A stretch of DNA of 64,000 nt from Aurelia coerulea (GCA_039566865.1 CM076943.1:43346663-43410662), one strand, 5' to 3'; counted from the stretch's first letter, positions 44,817 through 57,247 are shown. Notes: generated by a model from the sequence alone, not told the origin. A program made the numbers and translations.

Positions 44817-45865
44817 AATCTAAGAAGGGGCTTCGATGTCAGTCAGGAAGAAAGAAAGTCAGAAAGAAAGAAAGTAAGTAAGTCCGTCACGCTCGTTAAA
44901 GCAATTAATTAACGTCTTATCTCTGCTAATTGGCACTGAAATAAAGAAAGCGCACAGAAAGCGCATACAAGACAGAAGTTTCCCGCGATCCTATAGCAAC
45001 ATTTGACGTCGGCTTATTTCATGTTAGACAGATTTGACACCGTAAGATGGATACATCACCATGATGTTTACCCTGGCACAACAACAAATTTACCCAGAAT
45101 TGGCACGTTCTTGACTTCATTAGCAGCTTAATTATGTTAAAACAATCGTTTTCTAGAACGAACGCATCAATCGTAGCCAATCGTAGCCAAAGGTGAATGT
45201 CGCAGCATTAGACCTGAAAGAAGCTCATTTGCTGCCCCAGCAGGTAACGAGAAGGATAAACACAAGGAGGATACAAGGGTGGTTTATATTATCTATTTAA
45301 AACCAATTTAGTTCATTCACGGGAACCTAAATTTATCCTACAACCCATGATTTCACCATTAGTTGTCAAACATCGCAGTATGTTTCAGCATAGCATATAT
45401 GACACGACAGAGGAAAATACATTTTAGTGGAGGAGATATTACGCTAGCTCGTCCGTAGTGGTAAAGAATATTTTCCTCCACGAAAGGAACTGAACTGCGG
45501 CAATCAAGAATATCTGTGGCGTCTTGCCACCCATGATTTCACCGTCAGATCACTGAATTGAAATCTTGCAAGCAACCCCCTTGACTTGGAGGGATGCCAT
45601 GAATTACGTGACTCACAAAATTTCCCATTTTAGCTTCTTTTGAAAGTGTTTGACCTCTATTTGAAATAGTCTACACCTGATATTGCATGGAATTCGACAC
45701 GAACTCACGCAATTGTTCTACAAATTGCATCAAAGACTTGCCGTAAAGCAGTTATTTGGCATTTGATGTCGATTTTATACTTTCCTAGGTAATTTCTTAA
45801 AAATTCTGCTGCGTCCATTGGTAAGACCAAGTCATCAGCATCATGTTCGTATCAAAATTATGCTT
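44817..45865. other. Gene-free stretch, nothing recognised
   Basis: A purine-rich 'agaaagaaagtcagaaag' run lies at 44847-44880. The two sentences of similarity around 45350 and 45535 ('acccatgatttcaccattag' and 'acccatgatttcaccgtcag') may be fragments of one repeat. No gene is supported. Confidence 0.45.
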
Positions 45866-45889
45866 CTATAGTTAGTAGTTCTGAAGTTC

Positions 45890-46285
45890 CCCCTTTTACA
45901 GATTCCCCCTTTTACAGATTTTGAAAAGCTGCGTTATTTTCGTTTAGATAGGAAATATCAACTTTCTAATGCCAGATTCGAGATTTGCGTGCAAAGATCT
46001 TCAATATGATGCGTTGTACTTCCAATTTCGACGTTTGGTTTTCATATTCCCCCTTTTACAGATTTCGAACGAAATCTGTTTTGTTGGATTTATTTTTGCT
46101 CGCCCATAAGAGGAAATGAAAAGATTTTCTATTGTGGTATACAGTGTTGGCCGCAGTTTCATAAAAAATATATAGAAAATTGTGGAATGTGTAGCTTCCA
46201 TGTTCCCCCTTTCACAGACTCCTCGATTCCCCGATTCCCCGATGATTCCCCGATTCCCCGGTTCCCCGTTCCCCCTTTTACAGAT
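45890..46285. repeat. Recurrent 'cccccttttacagatt' words and 'gattcccc' run
   Basis: The 16-bp word 'cccccttttacagatt' or a close variant occurs at about 45891, 45906, 46050, 46204 and 46270, at irregular spacing. A short 'gattccccgattcccc' microsatellite lies at 46223-46262. Non-coding. Confidence 0.6.
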
Positions 46286-46544
46286 AGCCTTAACTGATCA
46301 CCCTCTTTTTACCTGCTTTTTCATCACCTCATTAATGCCATATTGAAGCTTGACTCGCTTTCGAGCGGGGGAACAGATAAGGGTAGGACTTTCTATTTTA
46401 GTTGGTGTTGACTCACTAACATCTGTCAGATATTGCAAAATAGGTTATTTTCTTTGTCGATTCGAAGCGACGTGGCCTGGATGAATTAAATGGGAGGGCA
46501 TTGAAAGGAGGGGGTCTGTCAGGAAAATTTTTGGGGCCACGCCC

Positions 46545-46985
46545 TTTACTTTGGTTTAGAATACATCACCCAATATCGTGCTTGCCATTAGCGACATGAA
46601 AACTTTGATAGTTTTATGACAATCCAATGAATCAGAGCACGAGGAAAGTTATGAACATCTCCCGATATCATGCTTGCCATAAGCTCATTAGCGACAAGGA
46701 AACTCGGATAGTTTTGTGACAGTTGTCCTATAAATCAGAGCATGAGAAAAATTTTGAGGAAAGATCCTTTACTCTGGCTTAGAATGCATAACCCAATATC
46801 ATGCTTGCCATTAGCTCATTAGTGACAAGGAAACTCGAATAGTTTTGTGACAGTTCTCCTATAAATCAGAGCATGAGAAAAATTTTGAAGAAAGATCCCT
46901 TAATTAGGGTTAGAATGTATCTCTCAATATTATGCTTGCCATTACCTCATTAGCGACAAGGAAACCTTGATGGTTTTGTGACAGA
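46545..46985. repeat. Tandem repeat, ~130-bp units (about 3.5 copies)
   Basis: 'caatatcatgcttgccatta', 'gcgacaaggaaactcg', 'tagttttgtgacag' and 'ataaatcagagcatgag' recur in order; complete units are about 133 bp apart, and the first unit is shortened. Non-coding. Confidence 0.7.
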
Positions 46986-47718
46986 TCTGACTGGGAACTT
47001 GCTACTTTAGTCTATTTTGACGTTTTGGGTCTAATCATGTAAAATGTCGGGTCTATCACAAAACTGCTTTCATTATTCTGGGTCTGCGTCAAGCCCAAGA
47101 GTTTTGGTCTGGGTCTACGCAAATTTGTTTTGGTCTACGAGTTTTGGGTCTGGCTTGGACACCCCGTACCTCATTCTGCCCCGGAAATTGGGCCCTCGTT
47201 TTTAGTCTGGCCAACTAGTCAAATTTCCCTAAAAGATGCCTTGCTGATGGTATAATGGGGGCTCCAAATAAAACCTATACGGAGGTCATGAGAACCATGG
47301 GTGGGGGGGGGGGGGGGGCAGGAGGACTGCACTGTATATTTAAGCTCTTATGGTTGCAGGTCCTCACAGGTTCTTGGGACAGAGAGGGGGCGGGGGGACT
47401 TCATGCAATGAAGTCCCTGAAAATATTTGTTTTGTTTTGAATTGAATGAGAATGACGCAACCCGCAGGTATTACAGTCATATTCTGGGTCCTACAATGAC
47501 TGACATCAGCTAACTAAAGAACACTTTTGAGTTGCTCTTATTTCATAGGCCAATTCAAATTTAGCAGAAAGAGAAATTTCAGAGAAATAGTACTCTGAAA
47601 CTGTCTGCAACGATTAAGAACTTATCTGCCGTCACCATTGTTTCATTTCTACATGATAATGAACTATGAATTTTCTTTTCCAACTTTGCAAAAAGGGCCC
47701 GTAATTTTTCTTTAACTC
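46986..47718. other. Gene-free stretch, nothing recognised
   Basis: Contains 'gggtctgggtctacg'-type words (47090-47165) and a long G-run at 47300-47316. No coding feature is supported. Confidence 0.45.
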
Positions 47719-48285
47719 TACTTGTCAGAACAAGGGCAGATTTTGTAACACGATAGCAACAGTTGCGTTTGATTGACACCCCAATTCAAAGCGATTAGCA
47801 AATGCAGACAAAAGTTTCCCCGAAACTAGTAGGGCAAACTCTCGCCTTGTGCAAGCGAAAGGTGGTTTTTAAGAGATGTTACATGGTTATAACGGAAGGA
47901 GAAGGGTAAATCTAAGGTTTTGTCTGGCGGATTTTGTTTATTTCATTCAGGAGCTGTTTTGTAATGGTTTCATTTAAGCCCTAAATACGCGAGAATTACA
48001 ATACCTTTTGCTCGGCTTCTGAATCAAATAAAGAAATTCCGCCAGAGAGAACTTTAGATTTGCCCTTCTCCTTTCGCTATAACCACATAACTTCTCTTAA
48101 AAACCACCTTTCGCTTGCACAAGGCGAGAGTTTGCCCTAGTTTTGGGGAAACTTTTGCGGCTTTGTTTTTAATTACTGGTTGAGAGATTTCCTTTGTCTG
48201 CAGTCGCTAATCGCTTTGAATTGAAGTGTCAATCAAATGAAGCTGTTGCTATTGTATTACAAAATCTGCCCTTGTTACTTGTCAG
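47719..48285. mobile_element. Foldback element with ~220-bp arms
   Basis: Left arm (47719-47945) and right arm (48037-48285) are inverted copies, sharing 'aacaagggcagattttgta', 'tcaaagcgattagc', 'gggcaaactctcgccttgtg' and 'caagcgaaaggtggttttta' with their complements. The right arm has about 30 extra bases. The loop is about 90 bp. Non-coding. Confidence 0.8.
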
Positions 48286-48420
48286 AGGGTCCAGGGGGCT
48301 ATCGCCACTTTGCCACCCGGGCCAGACCGCGCCTGCTGCATAGACGCACATAGTTCGAGCAGATTAGAAGCTCGAGCGCAGCTGATTTTGTCACTTCTTT
48401 CCTCCATAGCCTGCCCGAAC

Positions 48421-48511
48421 ATGTCTTACTGCAGCTTCGCAGATCTGAAAAAGTCATTATTCCTGTTATCTTGCTTGATGCTGATTGGAGTGAACTTGGC
48501 TGTTCCATACG
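48421..48511 (+). CDS. Candidate first exon with signal peptide
   Basis: ATG at 48421 begins about 30 codons: MSYCSFADLKKSLFLLSCLM, then LIGVNLAVPY. The hydrophobic core and small-residue end fit a cleavable signal peptide. The frame runs into 'ccatacg|gtgagc', a good splice donor at about 48511-48516. The following region is a 110-bp tandem array with insertions, so any second exon would be beyond it and none was found. It may be the first exon of a secreted-protein gene or a chance frame. Confidence 0.35.
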
Positions 48512-48574
48512 GTGAGCCTTTTAGGGCTTTTTGTTCGCATTAGTAATTTCTGTTTTCAAAGATCCTGTTATACC

Positions 48575-49620
48575 ATTGACCACACCGACCAATGCACCAA
48601 CCTCATACCACCGATCACACTTACACGCCGATCAAACCCACCACGGACCAAAAAACCTCTTACTTCCAACCATAACTGTCATTGATCACCGACCCACATA
48701 CAACAACCGACCATACACCATATACCACCGACCAAACCTACATACCGACCAAACCAACCACGGACCAAGAAAACCACCTACCATCGAACATAGCTGTCAC
48801 TGACCACTGACCCACAGACAACAACCGACCATATACCATCGACCAGAACTTACACAGCGACCAATCCAACTACGGACCTACAAACCACCTACCATCGACC
48901 ATAGCTGTCACTGACCACTGACCCACAGACAACAACCGACCATATACCACGGACCAAACCTACACATCGACCAAAGCGACCATGGCCCAGCAAAACCACT
49001 TACCATCAACTGTAGCTGTCACTGTCTACTGACCCCAGGGGGACACTCAGAAAATACGCGTATGGGGGATCAGGCCAAGGAATTTTCAGGCAACACAAAA
49101 ATATCAGTTTAGCTTCATTGCAACCCAAACAGATAAGCTCATTTTATGCATTGACATCCGTAAAAGAACATAAAAGATCCGGAAACAATACAAATTGAGG
49201 CCAGGATTGCCTCTAACGAACCCAGAAATATTATATTGACTATATTTGATGCCCAAAATATCATCGCGATAATTTCAGATCATTTAGACCCAAAAATATT
49301 ACTTTTAGCAATATTCTGACTCGAAAATATCGCCTTACCTCCCCGTATGTGCATGTGCTGAGTGCCCCCTGGGCACCGACCCACATACAACAACCGACCA
49401 TATACCACCGACCAAACTTACACCCGACCATACCGACCTCGGACCAACAATACCACTTTCCATCGACCATTGCTGCCACTGACTTCCGACCCACAGACAA
49501 CAACTGACCACACCAAACCGACGATGGACTAACAAAACCACTTACCTTCGACCATAGCTGTCGCTGACTACCGACCCACAGACAACAACCGATCATATAC
49601 CATCGAATAAACTTAAGCCT
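48575..49620. repeat. Tandem array, ~110-bp 'caacaaccgaccatat' units
   Basis: Units share 'gacccacagacaacaaccga', 'ccatataccatcgacca', 'ccaccgaccaaacctaca' and 'catagctgtcactgac'. Successive 'acaaccgacc' words at 48703, 48821 and 48932 give periods of 118 and 111 bp. The array is interrupted at 49034-49373. Non-coding; frames through it are periodic. Confidence 0.85.
49034..49373. mobile_element. Non-autonomous element with 'cccagggggacactcag' ends (copy 2)
   Basis: It splits the 110-bp array between '...ctactgac' and 'caccgaccc...'. The ends 'cccagggggacactcag' and 'ctgagtgccccctggg' are inverted repeats. The interior is related word-for-word to 36945-37262 (for example 'aaaaatatcagtttagc'). 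Non-coding. Confidence 0.75.
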
Positions 49621-50174
49621 TGGTCAAACGCATCCAACATTTCATCCAGCATTTCCACCCAAAAAATTTAAAGTTTGCCGATGTTTATGAGGGGGTGGTC
49701 AAACGCATCCAACATTTCATCCAACATTTCATCCAACATTTCCTTGATCGTACATCGCCTGCGCAGCAACGTGTTTCTGTTTACATCAATTAAGAAAGGC
49801 GAGAAAAACAAAAAATGAAATGAGCAAAGATGGCCGACTTCCAAAGCAACATGTTGAAATGGAAATTAGTTGCAGCCATAGTACTTTCTACCATCATTGA
49901 CGAGACGGAAGGTAGAGGGTGGAAAAGAGGGAAAACCAGAGAGTGGATGAAGAGAAGGGAAGAACGTGGATGCTGCAGTACCATTGTCCGTGAGTTGCAG
50001 ATCGAGGACTGTGCAAGTTACAAAGAAATGATGAGAATGAAGCACAGTTTTTTGGAAAATTTCAAAGCTGATAGAGGAAGACATCACCCCACAGCAAATA
50101 CTTGGTGGGCAAAAAGTGAACAGTCCCATGTCAAGACTGACGTTAAAGGACAAGTCCGGGGTTGGAACGATTGA
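49618..50174 (+). pseudogene. PIF/Harbinger transposase N-terminal fragment
   Basis: The frame from ATG 49830 encodes 114 residues including TREWMKRREERGCCSTIVRE, then LQIEDCASYKEMMRMKHSFLE, the conserved N-terminal 'WVREWL..R...G....L..EL...D...Y...LRM....F' pattern of PIF/Harbinger (HARBI1-type) transposases. The DDE nuclease that should follow is absent; the frame ends at 50172-50174. Upstream, 'taagccttggtcaaacgcat' at 49617-49636, with 'catccaacatttcatcca' repeats, looks like the terminal repeat of such an element next to a TAA target. The right end is not found. Residues 28-42 are basic. Confidence 0.6.
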
Positions 50175-50263
50175 TGATAAAGTACAAGATAATACTGCTA
50201 TGAATGATGTATGAATGTTTTTTCCACTATCTTTGGTCTTCTCCTTGGGAAATTACGTATCCA

Positions 50264-50489
50264 AATAAGCAATTTGAGCAAAGTGACGTTATATCGGACA
50301 AACGAAAACGAGTCTGTGCGATTGTTTTTCGCCTCTTAATGGCTGCTAGTCTCTTTATCGTGTACTTATGCATTGAAAATGGCACGAGAACACGAGAAAG
50401 AGGCTTGCGATGATAAAGAAGCAAAAAACAATTGCACAGCCTCGTTTTCGTTTGTGTGTTATGACGTCACTTCGCTCAAATTGCTTATT
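50264..50489. mobile_element. 226-bp palindromic MITE
   Basis: Ends 'aataagcaatttgagcaaag' and the complementary sequence ending 'ctcaaattgcttatt' enclose further paired words ('cgaaaacgag', 'acaattgcacag'). The two arms make mirrored reading frames, which explains the apparent open frames on both strands. Non-coding. Confidence 0.8.
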
Positions 50490-50493
50490 CAAA

Positions 50494-50770
50494 AATGCAA
50501 TAAAATTTAATTTGGAGCACAATTTCCATTCAAACATAAAAATTATGATAGATTTTATCAAATAGCACTACCCTCCAAAATATCTTTGCAAAATATTGCA
50601 ATTTAGTTAAGTTTTCGCGAAAATTTATATTCGAGAATTGGCAATTTTGACAGAGTTAGTTCCAGGAAATTGTCTCCCTCCCCCTAATTTGTCGAAATAT
50701 TTTTAAAAAACTTCTTGAATTGCTGCACAAAAAGTAGCAGCAAAAAATCAGAGAGTTTCCAGGCAATAAT
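50494..50770. mobile_element. Diverged relative of the family-2 TTAA element
   Basis: 'aatttggagcacaatttcca', 'tcaaatagcactacc', 'ggcaattttgacagagt' and 'attgtctccctcccc' match the interior of 15411-15946 in the same order. Terminal TTAA/CCCTAT ends are not visible here, so this is a fragment. Confidence 0.65.
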
Positions 50771-51810
50771 TGTTTGCAGCAAATAATTGGTTATGTGACC
50801 ACGCCCTTGAGACGCTCGAAAAGTGGGGGAACGCCGCTTTTAGTTATATCTTGCATCGTAAACATGGCTGGAATGAACACAAAAAAGGCAAGATGTTTTG
50901 TTGAATTTGAATTTGTATTGAGAATTTATACCCAATTGAGATCATGCATTCTACTTAGAATGCCTCTCCCAACAGTGGTCAAGCATATCTTAGGAAGCCA
51001 AAACATTGCTCTACCAAACCTCGAGAAAACCATTCTCTCCTTGTTTTTCACTAAACTCAAAGAGCACCGCTTGACAGATCTGCCTGACCCCCCCCCCCCC
51101 CCCGCCTGAGATACAAAGTTTATTGCATTTTTGTACGAACCTCGAGGCCAAACTTTTTGAAATTTGGGGTGTCCTGACCCCCTCATTCCCCCCTTTGGAT
51201 ACGCCACTGTCACAGATGCAAATGATAATCCTCCTGTTTTTCGCAAACCGAGCGAATTATGTTTTTACCGGCAGTAAAAATTCAACGTCACTTCAATCGT
51301 CACTTATCACTCGACAGTGCTGTACATTTATGTCAATAAACAATTTTCACTTCAGGTCACCTCTAATTAAACTAGAAACAGCTCTCGCTAGGTTTGCCCG
51401 CAATATACGTAGGTAGGATCCTTACAGATGGTGTAAGGTGGGGAAGTTTTTCCTGAATAATGCCCCGTTGCTTCAGTGAAAGCAGAAGAAAAGTAAATCA
51501 TATGCCATGATAACTATCACCATAACAGTATCTGACACATTTGAGTAACTTTAATCGAAACTGGTCGTCAGCCTCAATTTTCTACTAATATGCTGGCCTT
51601 GAGCTGTTCCAATGATTTCCCCAGTGCTATCTACCTTTTGTAAGATTTTTTCTCTCGATGAAATAAACGTTTGTTATCTTCCTCAGCTGGGGCAGAATAC
51701 AACTAATACAACTCAGCCTGAATGTTTATTTTCCTGTTTGATTTGACCTAACAGCCTTCAAAAAAAACAATCCAGAAAAGAATTCCGAAAAAGACAAGAT
51801 TTGAATAATA
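50771..51810. other. Gene-free stretch, nothing recognised
   Basis: The frame at 50774-51109 ends in a C-run and shows no recognisable domain. 'gtgtcctgaccccctcattc' and 'ggatacgccactg' at 51169-51211 look like repeat-derived sequence. No gene is supported. Confidence 0.4.
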
Positions 51811-52796
51811 TACCGGGTGTCCCCAAAGAAACGGAGTTGATCGGGACTAGCGACAGGAATTTAAGTCCAATCCATCCAAAATATGTTTTTATGTAATCCT
51901 CGATAGCTAGCTTGAAGATAGATACCTTATGTTTGTTGATATTGCTGCATGGAGACTTGGAATATCAATCCTGAAATTCCAAATTTGCTTCCATCTCCAA
52001 ACCAGAGGTTTCGGGTTTTGGCCTAACTGAAAATGTGCTTGAGGAATCTCCTCGGTCATATGCATAATGTGGTAGTGTGAGCATGGTAAGGCACACATGT
52101 TTTGGCACACAGTTCAATTAAGATTTGAAAGCTAGAAATTAGCAAACATAGCAATGCTGAAGGGAAAATTCACATTCACAAAGGAAAATATTTCTCCAAC
52201 CATACTGCACCTGAAAAAGAGCCAAGCACGAATGAACATCTTTAAGGATCTTATCCATGGATGATTTCCCTTTGGTGTATTTGTTTTTTTTCATAATAGT
52301 TCAGAGAAAGATTACACAAACTGCATGTCATTAAAGTCATGAAGATTGCAAGAACTGCTTCATTTTTGACACCCAAGCAAACTATTTCGCAGATTACTTT
52401 CTTTTGTGAGACAGATGCAATGCTAACTTCTCGAAACTTTTGAAGCATAAGCAAAATGACTTTTCAGGACGAAATTGGTGAATTTGATTGAATTTCTATT
52501 CAAATATTTTCCTCAGCATGAGGTTTATTCTCTTACTTCACAGCAATTCAGGAGATTCCCCAAAATAGCGCGTTTGCAGCTTAGGCTAAAAGCCACAAGC
52601 TCTGGTTTGGAGGTTCAGGCAAATTTGAACTTTCAAGAATAATATCCCAACTCTCCATGCACCAATATCAACAAACAAGGTATCTTTCTTCAAGTCAGCT
52701 ATCGAGGATTATGTAAAAATTATTAGCGATTGATTGGACCTAAATTCTTGTTGCTAGTCCCGATCGAATCCGTTGCGTTTTTTGGGACACCCGGTA
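51811..52796. mobile_element. Foldback element with CCGGGTGTCCC ends, TA-flanked
   Basis: Ends 'taccgggtgtcccc' and 'gggacacccggta' are inverted repeats; the arms continue with 'atcgaggattatgtaa'-type and 'caaaccagag'/'ctctggtttgg' pairs for about 230 bp each. The dinucleotide TA at both borders fits a Tc1/mariner-type target duplication. The interior of about 450 bp is non-coding. The same terminus appears inside every unit of the 1.12-kb tandem array. Confidence 0.75.
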
Positions 52797-55700
52797 CTCC
52801 TGTTCTAAAGGTTCTCGTTTTGTCTCAATTAATGTAATGTTGCTTTGTTTTCCTTATTCACGTATTGCAAGATGCTTTCACGGATGCTTCACTTCTTTCT
52901 TGTGAACACAAACAAAATCGTAGCCCTCATATTTCATTTGACATCCCTGACATTTCCGAGCCTCGTATTAGGTGCCCTCGTTTTCATTGTGGCTAAAAAT
53001 CTGCTGACAAATTGCTGACTCACTTTCGCCAGGTGAGATTTGTTCTGGTTATGAGAATCATGTACCCACGCACGTCCGGGGCAGACTATAAGCCGGAGCG
53101 CGCTATCGCGCGCTCTTTGCGGGCAAGCATGATTCCTTAATAATTTTGTTGGGGAGATGAGCAAGACTGAATTATGTTTTTTATGCGCGCGCAGATATCC
53201 CTCGAAACCGAGGCAATGGTGAAATCAGAATTATTACAAACGCTCCTTTCCTCAATTCTAGAACTGACTATAGCTGAAACCATACCAGCAACAACGAGCA
53301 TAGGTGAAGGTCGCACGGAAAGAGCTCACACTGATATATACGGAGAACAACCCAAAACAAAAACAAGACAGTTATACACACAAGGAACCCGCGGAGTTTT
53401 GCCCAGTTTATTAATCGCAAACCAATGTTGTAAAGAAATCAAACTATTTGATTCTGGGCAATAAAAATCTCTTGCAAAGCCTGGAGTTTCTGCTCTCTCA
53501 ACTAACCCTTCGATGGACTAAAACTTCCCGCCCGACGTGCGTCACTGCGAGTAGCATCGACGAGGGAGTAATATTTTCTGAACGCAGTCATGCTTACCTT
53601 GAAGTAAAAATTGTTCTGTAAAATGTTGAAAAAGATTTGCTCAACGACCAATTTGCCATAAAGGGAATACAAACGTGAAATCAATGTCACAAGAAATTTG
53701 CGATATACTTTAAAACAACGAGAATTTCGGCCCAATCTATCATGAACTGACCCCCTGGTACATCAAACCAAACATCAAGTAATCAATACTAACATAGGCT
53801 AAGGACGGGGGTATAATTTTGACTTCACCTTCAGCTGTTGTCGTTGCTCTCCATTGTTTGCGACTGTTAGATTGTAAACAAACAAAGATGGCGGGCTGGG
53901 AAATCAGCATAAAACCAACACGGAGATATCTAATTTTTAGGATGTCATCCCCTATTTTCCCGGCAGTACTGATACGATTATCTGACAGCCAAAGAAAGTT
54001 TCGATCGATACAAAAAGTTTCCTGAAAATGCTGCGGCCAGATTTTTGCAAATTACATAGAAATTCGATCAATTTTTCCTCACTATTTTTGAACCAAAATC
54101 TAGTAACCTTGAAATTTCTTGGCTTGTGAGGCTCAAAAGAGTCAAATAGGCTTGCAGTTCAATGAAATAAACAACAAAGTATCTACCTTTTCAAAAATAA
54201 TTTGACTGCTTGTTTACTTTGGCAGACCAAAATACTTAGGCCGATAACCATGTGAAGATCACCGGTACTTCGATAAAAATTGAAGTATGATCTCCTATTT
54301 TCCCGAATAGCTCACCTGGCTCAAAATGTTGCTCAGATCTTGGAGAAGGATTTCAGAGATGGTGGTGAAAAGGCTGCGGCCAGTTTTGGAGTATTTTACA
54401 AAACATTAAATCCTTGAATTCTTCGTCTTTTGTGACAATCACCACGATATCTATTCCACGTGTTTGGAGCCCTTTAAAATGTTTGATTAACTTCAGCTCT
54501 CGTCCAAGTAATCTTCAACTTCCAACCTGTGCATTTGGCCAAGTACCGAAGACAATAGGTAAATTCCCAGGGGTCGGGAGTCTTCGAAAATCTATTGTTT
54601 GTTTTTCCTGGCAGCTTTCCAGATTCACAGATTCTAACTAAATGCGGAGGCGCATGGTGCTGTCGGTCAGCGGCAAAACATAATTCAGTCTTGTTGGGGA
54701 GAACACAGTGACATTTCGTTTCACAAACCGCTGACCACTCAAAATCACCAGTCTCACAGCTAGATTTCAAAACGAGCGAGACACCTGGCCTGGTTGGCCT
54801 GGATGGGTCGAGCATCGGCTTTTGCATGAGCACATCCGTTCGCAGTTAAATCCACTATTTGTTTTTGATGGAAGAAAGGTTGGTGAACATTGGGAGACAT
54901 CAATGGACGAAATTTTCTGATTAAAAATCATTATTCGAAGACTTCTTGTGGCCATGAAAAAATGGCCTAATTCATACGCAGATTCATGTTGATGAAAGAG
55001 GATATTTCTCCAAAACTACACCGTGCCACATCAAGAACTTTACAGGAGTCCTTGCCAAGGATGTCAGGAACATGACCTATCAGGTGGGTTATTCACTGTT
55101 TTTTGCGTTGCGACGTTATTATAGCTTTTTTGGACACTACTCTAGAACCATGTTAGGTAAGTAGCAGAAGGAACCATTTCTTCCATATTTTGTTTGCATT
55201 GAAATACTCAAGCTGGAAGTCTGACATTTGTTTATGTTGATAAAATTACCTATGGGCAATTGACATCCTGAAGCTCAAATTCGTGAGTGGTTGGAAAGGC
55301 AGGTAAAATGTTTTTTATCAAACTGCAGTCTAAAATGGTTCTACGGTTGTCATCTGGAATTGCCAATTTTGAGGTGTTTATTTCTCCAAATCGGCATCGT
55401 GCCACATCACCAAACTTCGCCAGTGCACTTGCAATGTCTTCAGTAACAGTGTGCCAGTGTCGGTATATGCACTGTTTTTTGCGTTAAACGTCAATATTCA
55501 TCTTTTTAGGGGAAGGTTTTGTTTACATCGACAACGATTTGGGCAAGGAAAAGCTTTGTCCTTAACAATCACATACGGGGCAAGGGCTGCATGTCATGTG
55601 TCATAAGAAGCCGATATTTCAGTACCTGATACATCGTGTACAAGGGGATTTTTGTACTTAATGTCATAAAATTTTACAATATGATCCAACTATTTACGTA

Positions 55701-57071
55701 TTTTTAGGCAGAATGAAAGAAGTAACGAATCCTCAAATTAACAGTCAGAAATTTACCCACATTCCTTTTTGATGCAAAAACATGTGCAAATTGTTTGATG
55801 CATTGCTGAGAGCAATGTGTCATTTTAGTTTTAATTCCATTTTATATGAAGGGGGCCAGGAATGCTGGAAAGGGGGCATAGGGGTGACTGTCCCTGCTGC
55901 CATCTAAGAAATGACCTGACTATGTTATTTTCTATTGTTTTGCCTTGTTCAACTAACCTTTGGCATCCCTGAATAGGTATTAATGTGAAAAGGGTGACAA
56001 TTGTTTGCCAAATGGCTTATTCTTTTGTCTTGCAGATCCATGCACCTTCAACGCATGCAACATACAGTATACAGTGATATTTTGCTTGCATATCCTTGAC
56101 CCATCCAACTTGGCTAGCTTTTATATGTAGATGGCATAGAGATGTAAAAATAGCACTGGACTATACAGCAGATGTTAACAGTTGCAATTAAGAGATTTCA
56201 GGGCTGTAGGATGCATCTTGAACTTGGGGGGGGGGGGGCACAGCACATCGAAGGAGTTTTTCATCAAGCTAAAGAGACACTTCCTAAAGTGAAAAGGAAC
56301 TCTTTTGATTATTGCAAAATCTCAGGAAAGGGTGGCATGTGCTCCCAGTGCCTCCTGGTTCCTACATCACTCAGAGGTTTGAAAGAAAGAACATTTCATG
56401 AACATTTTTAGCCTCATTTGCAGCAGTACACAGTATCATTGCAGGATATCTTTAGCTAGACAACTGTATTTTTATTCTGAGAGGTGTTTTCAAGTTGCTT
56501 TCACTGAATTTTTCTGATTTTATTTGTGTGTGTAGCTGTGCAGAATGGTGGTTTTATTTTCAATCAAATTCTATTGGTAGAAAAAGATGTTTTGAAATAG
56601 GTCAAGGGTCACCAGAAAAAAATTTTGACCAACATGAGCAAATTTGACAAATTTCATGATTTTTTTTGGACAGTAATGCTAGTATCCTCAAGAACGTACA
56701 CCTAAAATTTCAGGGGCAAGCAAAATCTGTCGAAAATAAAAAAATGTATTTCAAAGCCAGTTTGTGAAGAGTGCATTCTTATTCTCATAAGAAACGAAGG
56801 CCCTTCCAAGAAATTTAGAAAGTCTACTAGCAGCAGTGATCAAAGGCAATGTTGGAAGTTGAGACACCTTTCAAGTTTTGTTATTCGTGGAAAATCATTC
56901 TAACAAAATGCGTTAGATCGAATTGGATTAATTGACAGATTTCTGATTGCAAAACTAATCAAAGTATTTCTAGCCTGTGTTCCAGACCCTCCAAAAAGAG
57001 TTTCACGATTTTTCTCGAAAAGCACTGAAGGACTTGTGTAGTGAGTCTAGCACTGCCCTTACAAGTATGAC
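52797..57071. other. Long stretch without recognisable genes
   Basis: A direct repeat of about 112 bp occurs at 55003-55115 and 55379-55490, both starting 'tatttctcc' and ending 'cactgttttttgcgtt'. Plus-strand frame 53174-53464 (96 codons) and minus-strand frame 54477-54833 (119 codons, several cysteines, including CETKCHC) are open but unrecognised, and I could not define exon borders. A G-run lies at 56226-56238. Some of this may be non-repetitive host sequence. Confidence 0.4.
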
Positions 57072-57247
57072 AATTCACGATTCCCCTTATTCGCGATGCG
57101 CGCAATGCATTGTGGTTTTGGTAGTCAAACCGCACGTGGGCCTAATCAAAACAAACAGAGATCACTACGAAAAACTCGCAAGTATGACAAAGAAACGCAA
57201 TTCAAATGAACGATCTTAAGTTCTGTTTCTTCAACCTGACCCTAGTT
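57072..57247. repeat. Outer left inverted repeat of composite element
   Basis: Matches 62461-62633 in inverse orientation. Shared words include 'gatgcgcgcaatgcattgtg', 'gtagtcaaaccgcacgtg' and 'gatcactacgaaaaactcgc'-like sequence. The similarity stops at 'cctgaccctag'. Confidence 0.75.

Noticed and set aside
50204..50561. Similar 65-70 codon frames on both strands.
   Set aside because: They are the two arms of the palindromic element at 50264-50489.
54474..54833. Minus-strand frame of 119 codons with several cysteines.
   Set aside because: Possible exon, but I could not recognise a domain or define splice borders, so it is only mentioned within the gene-free stretch.
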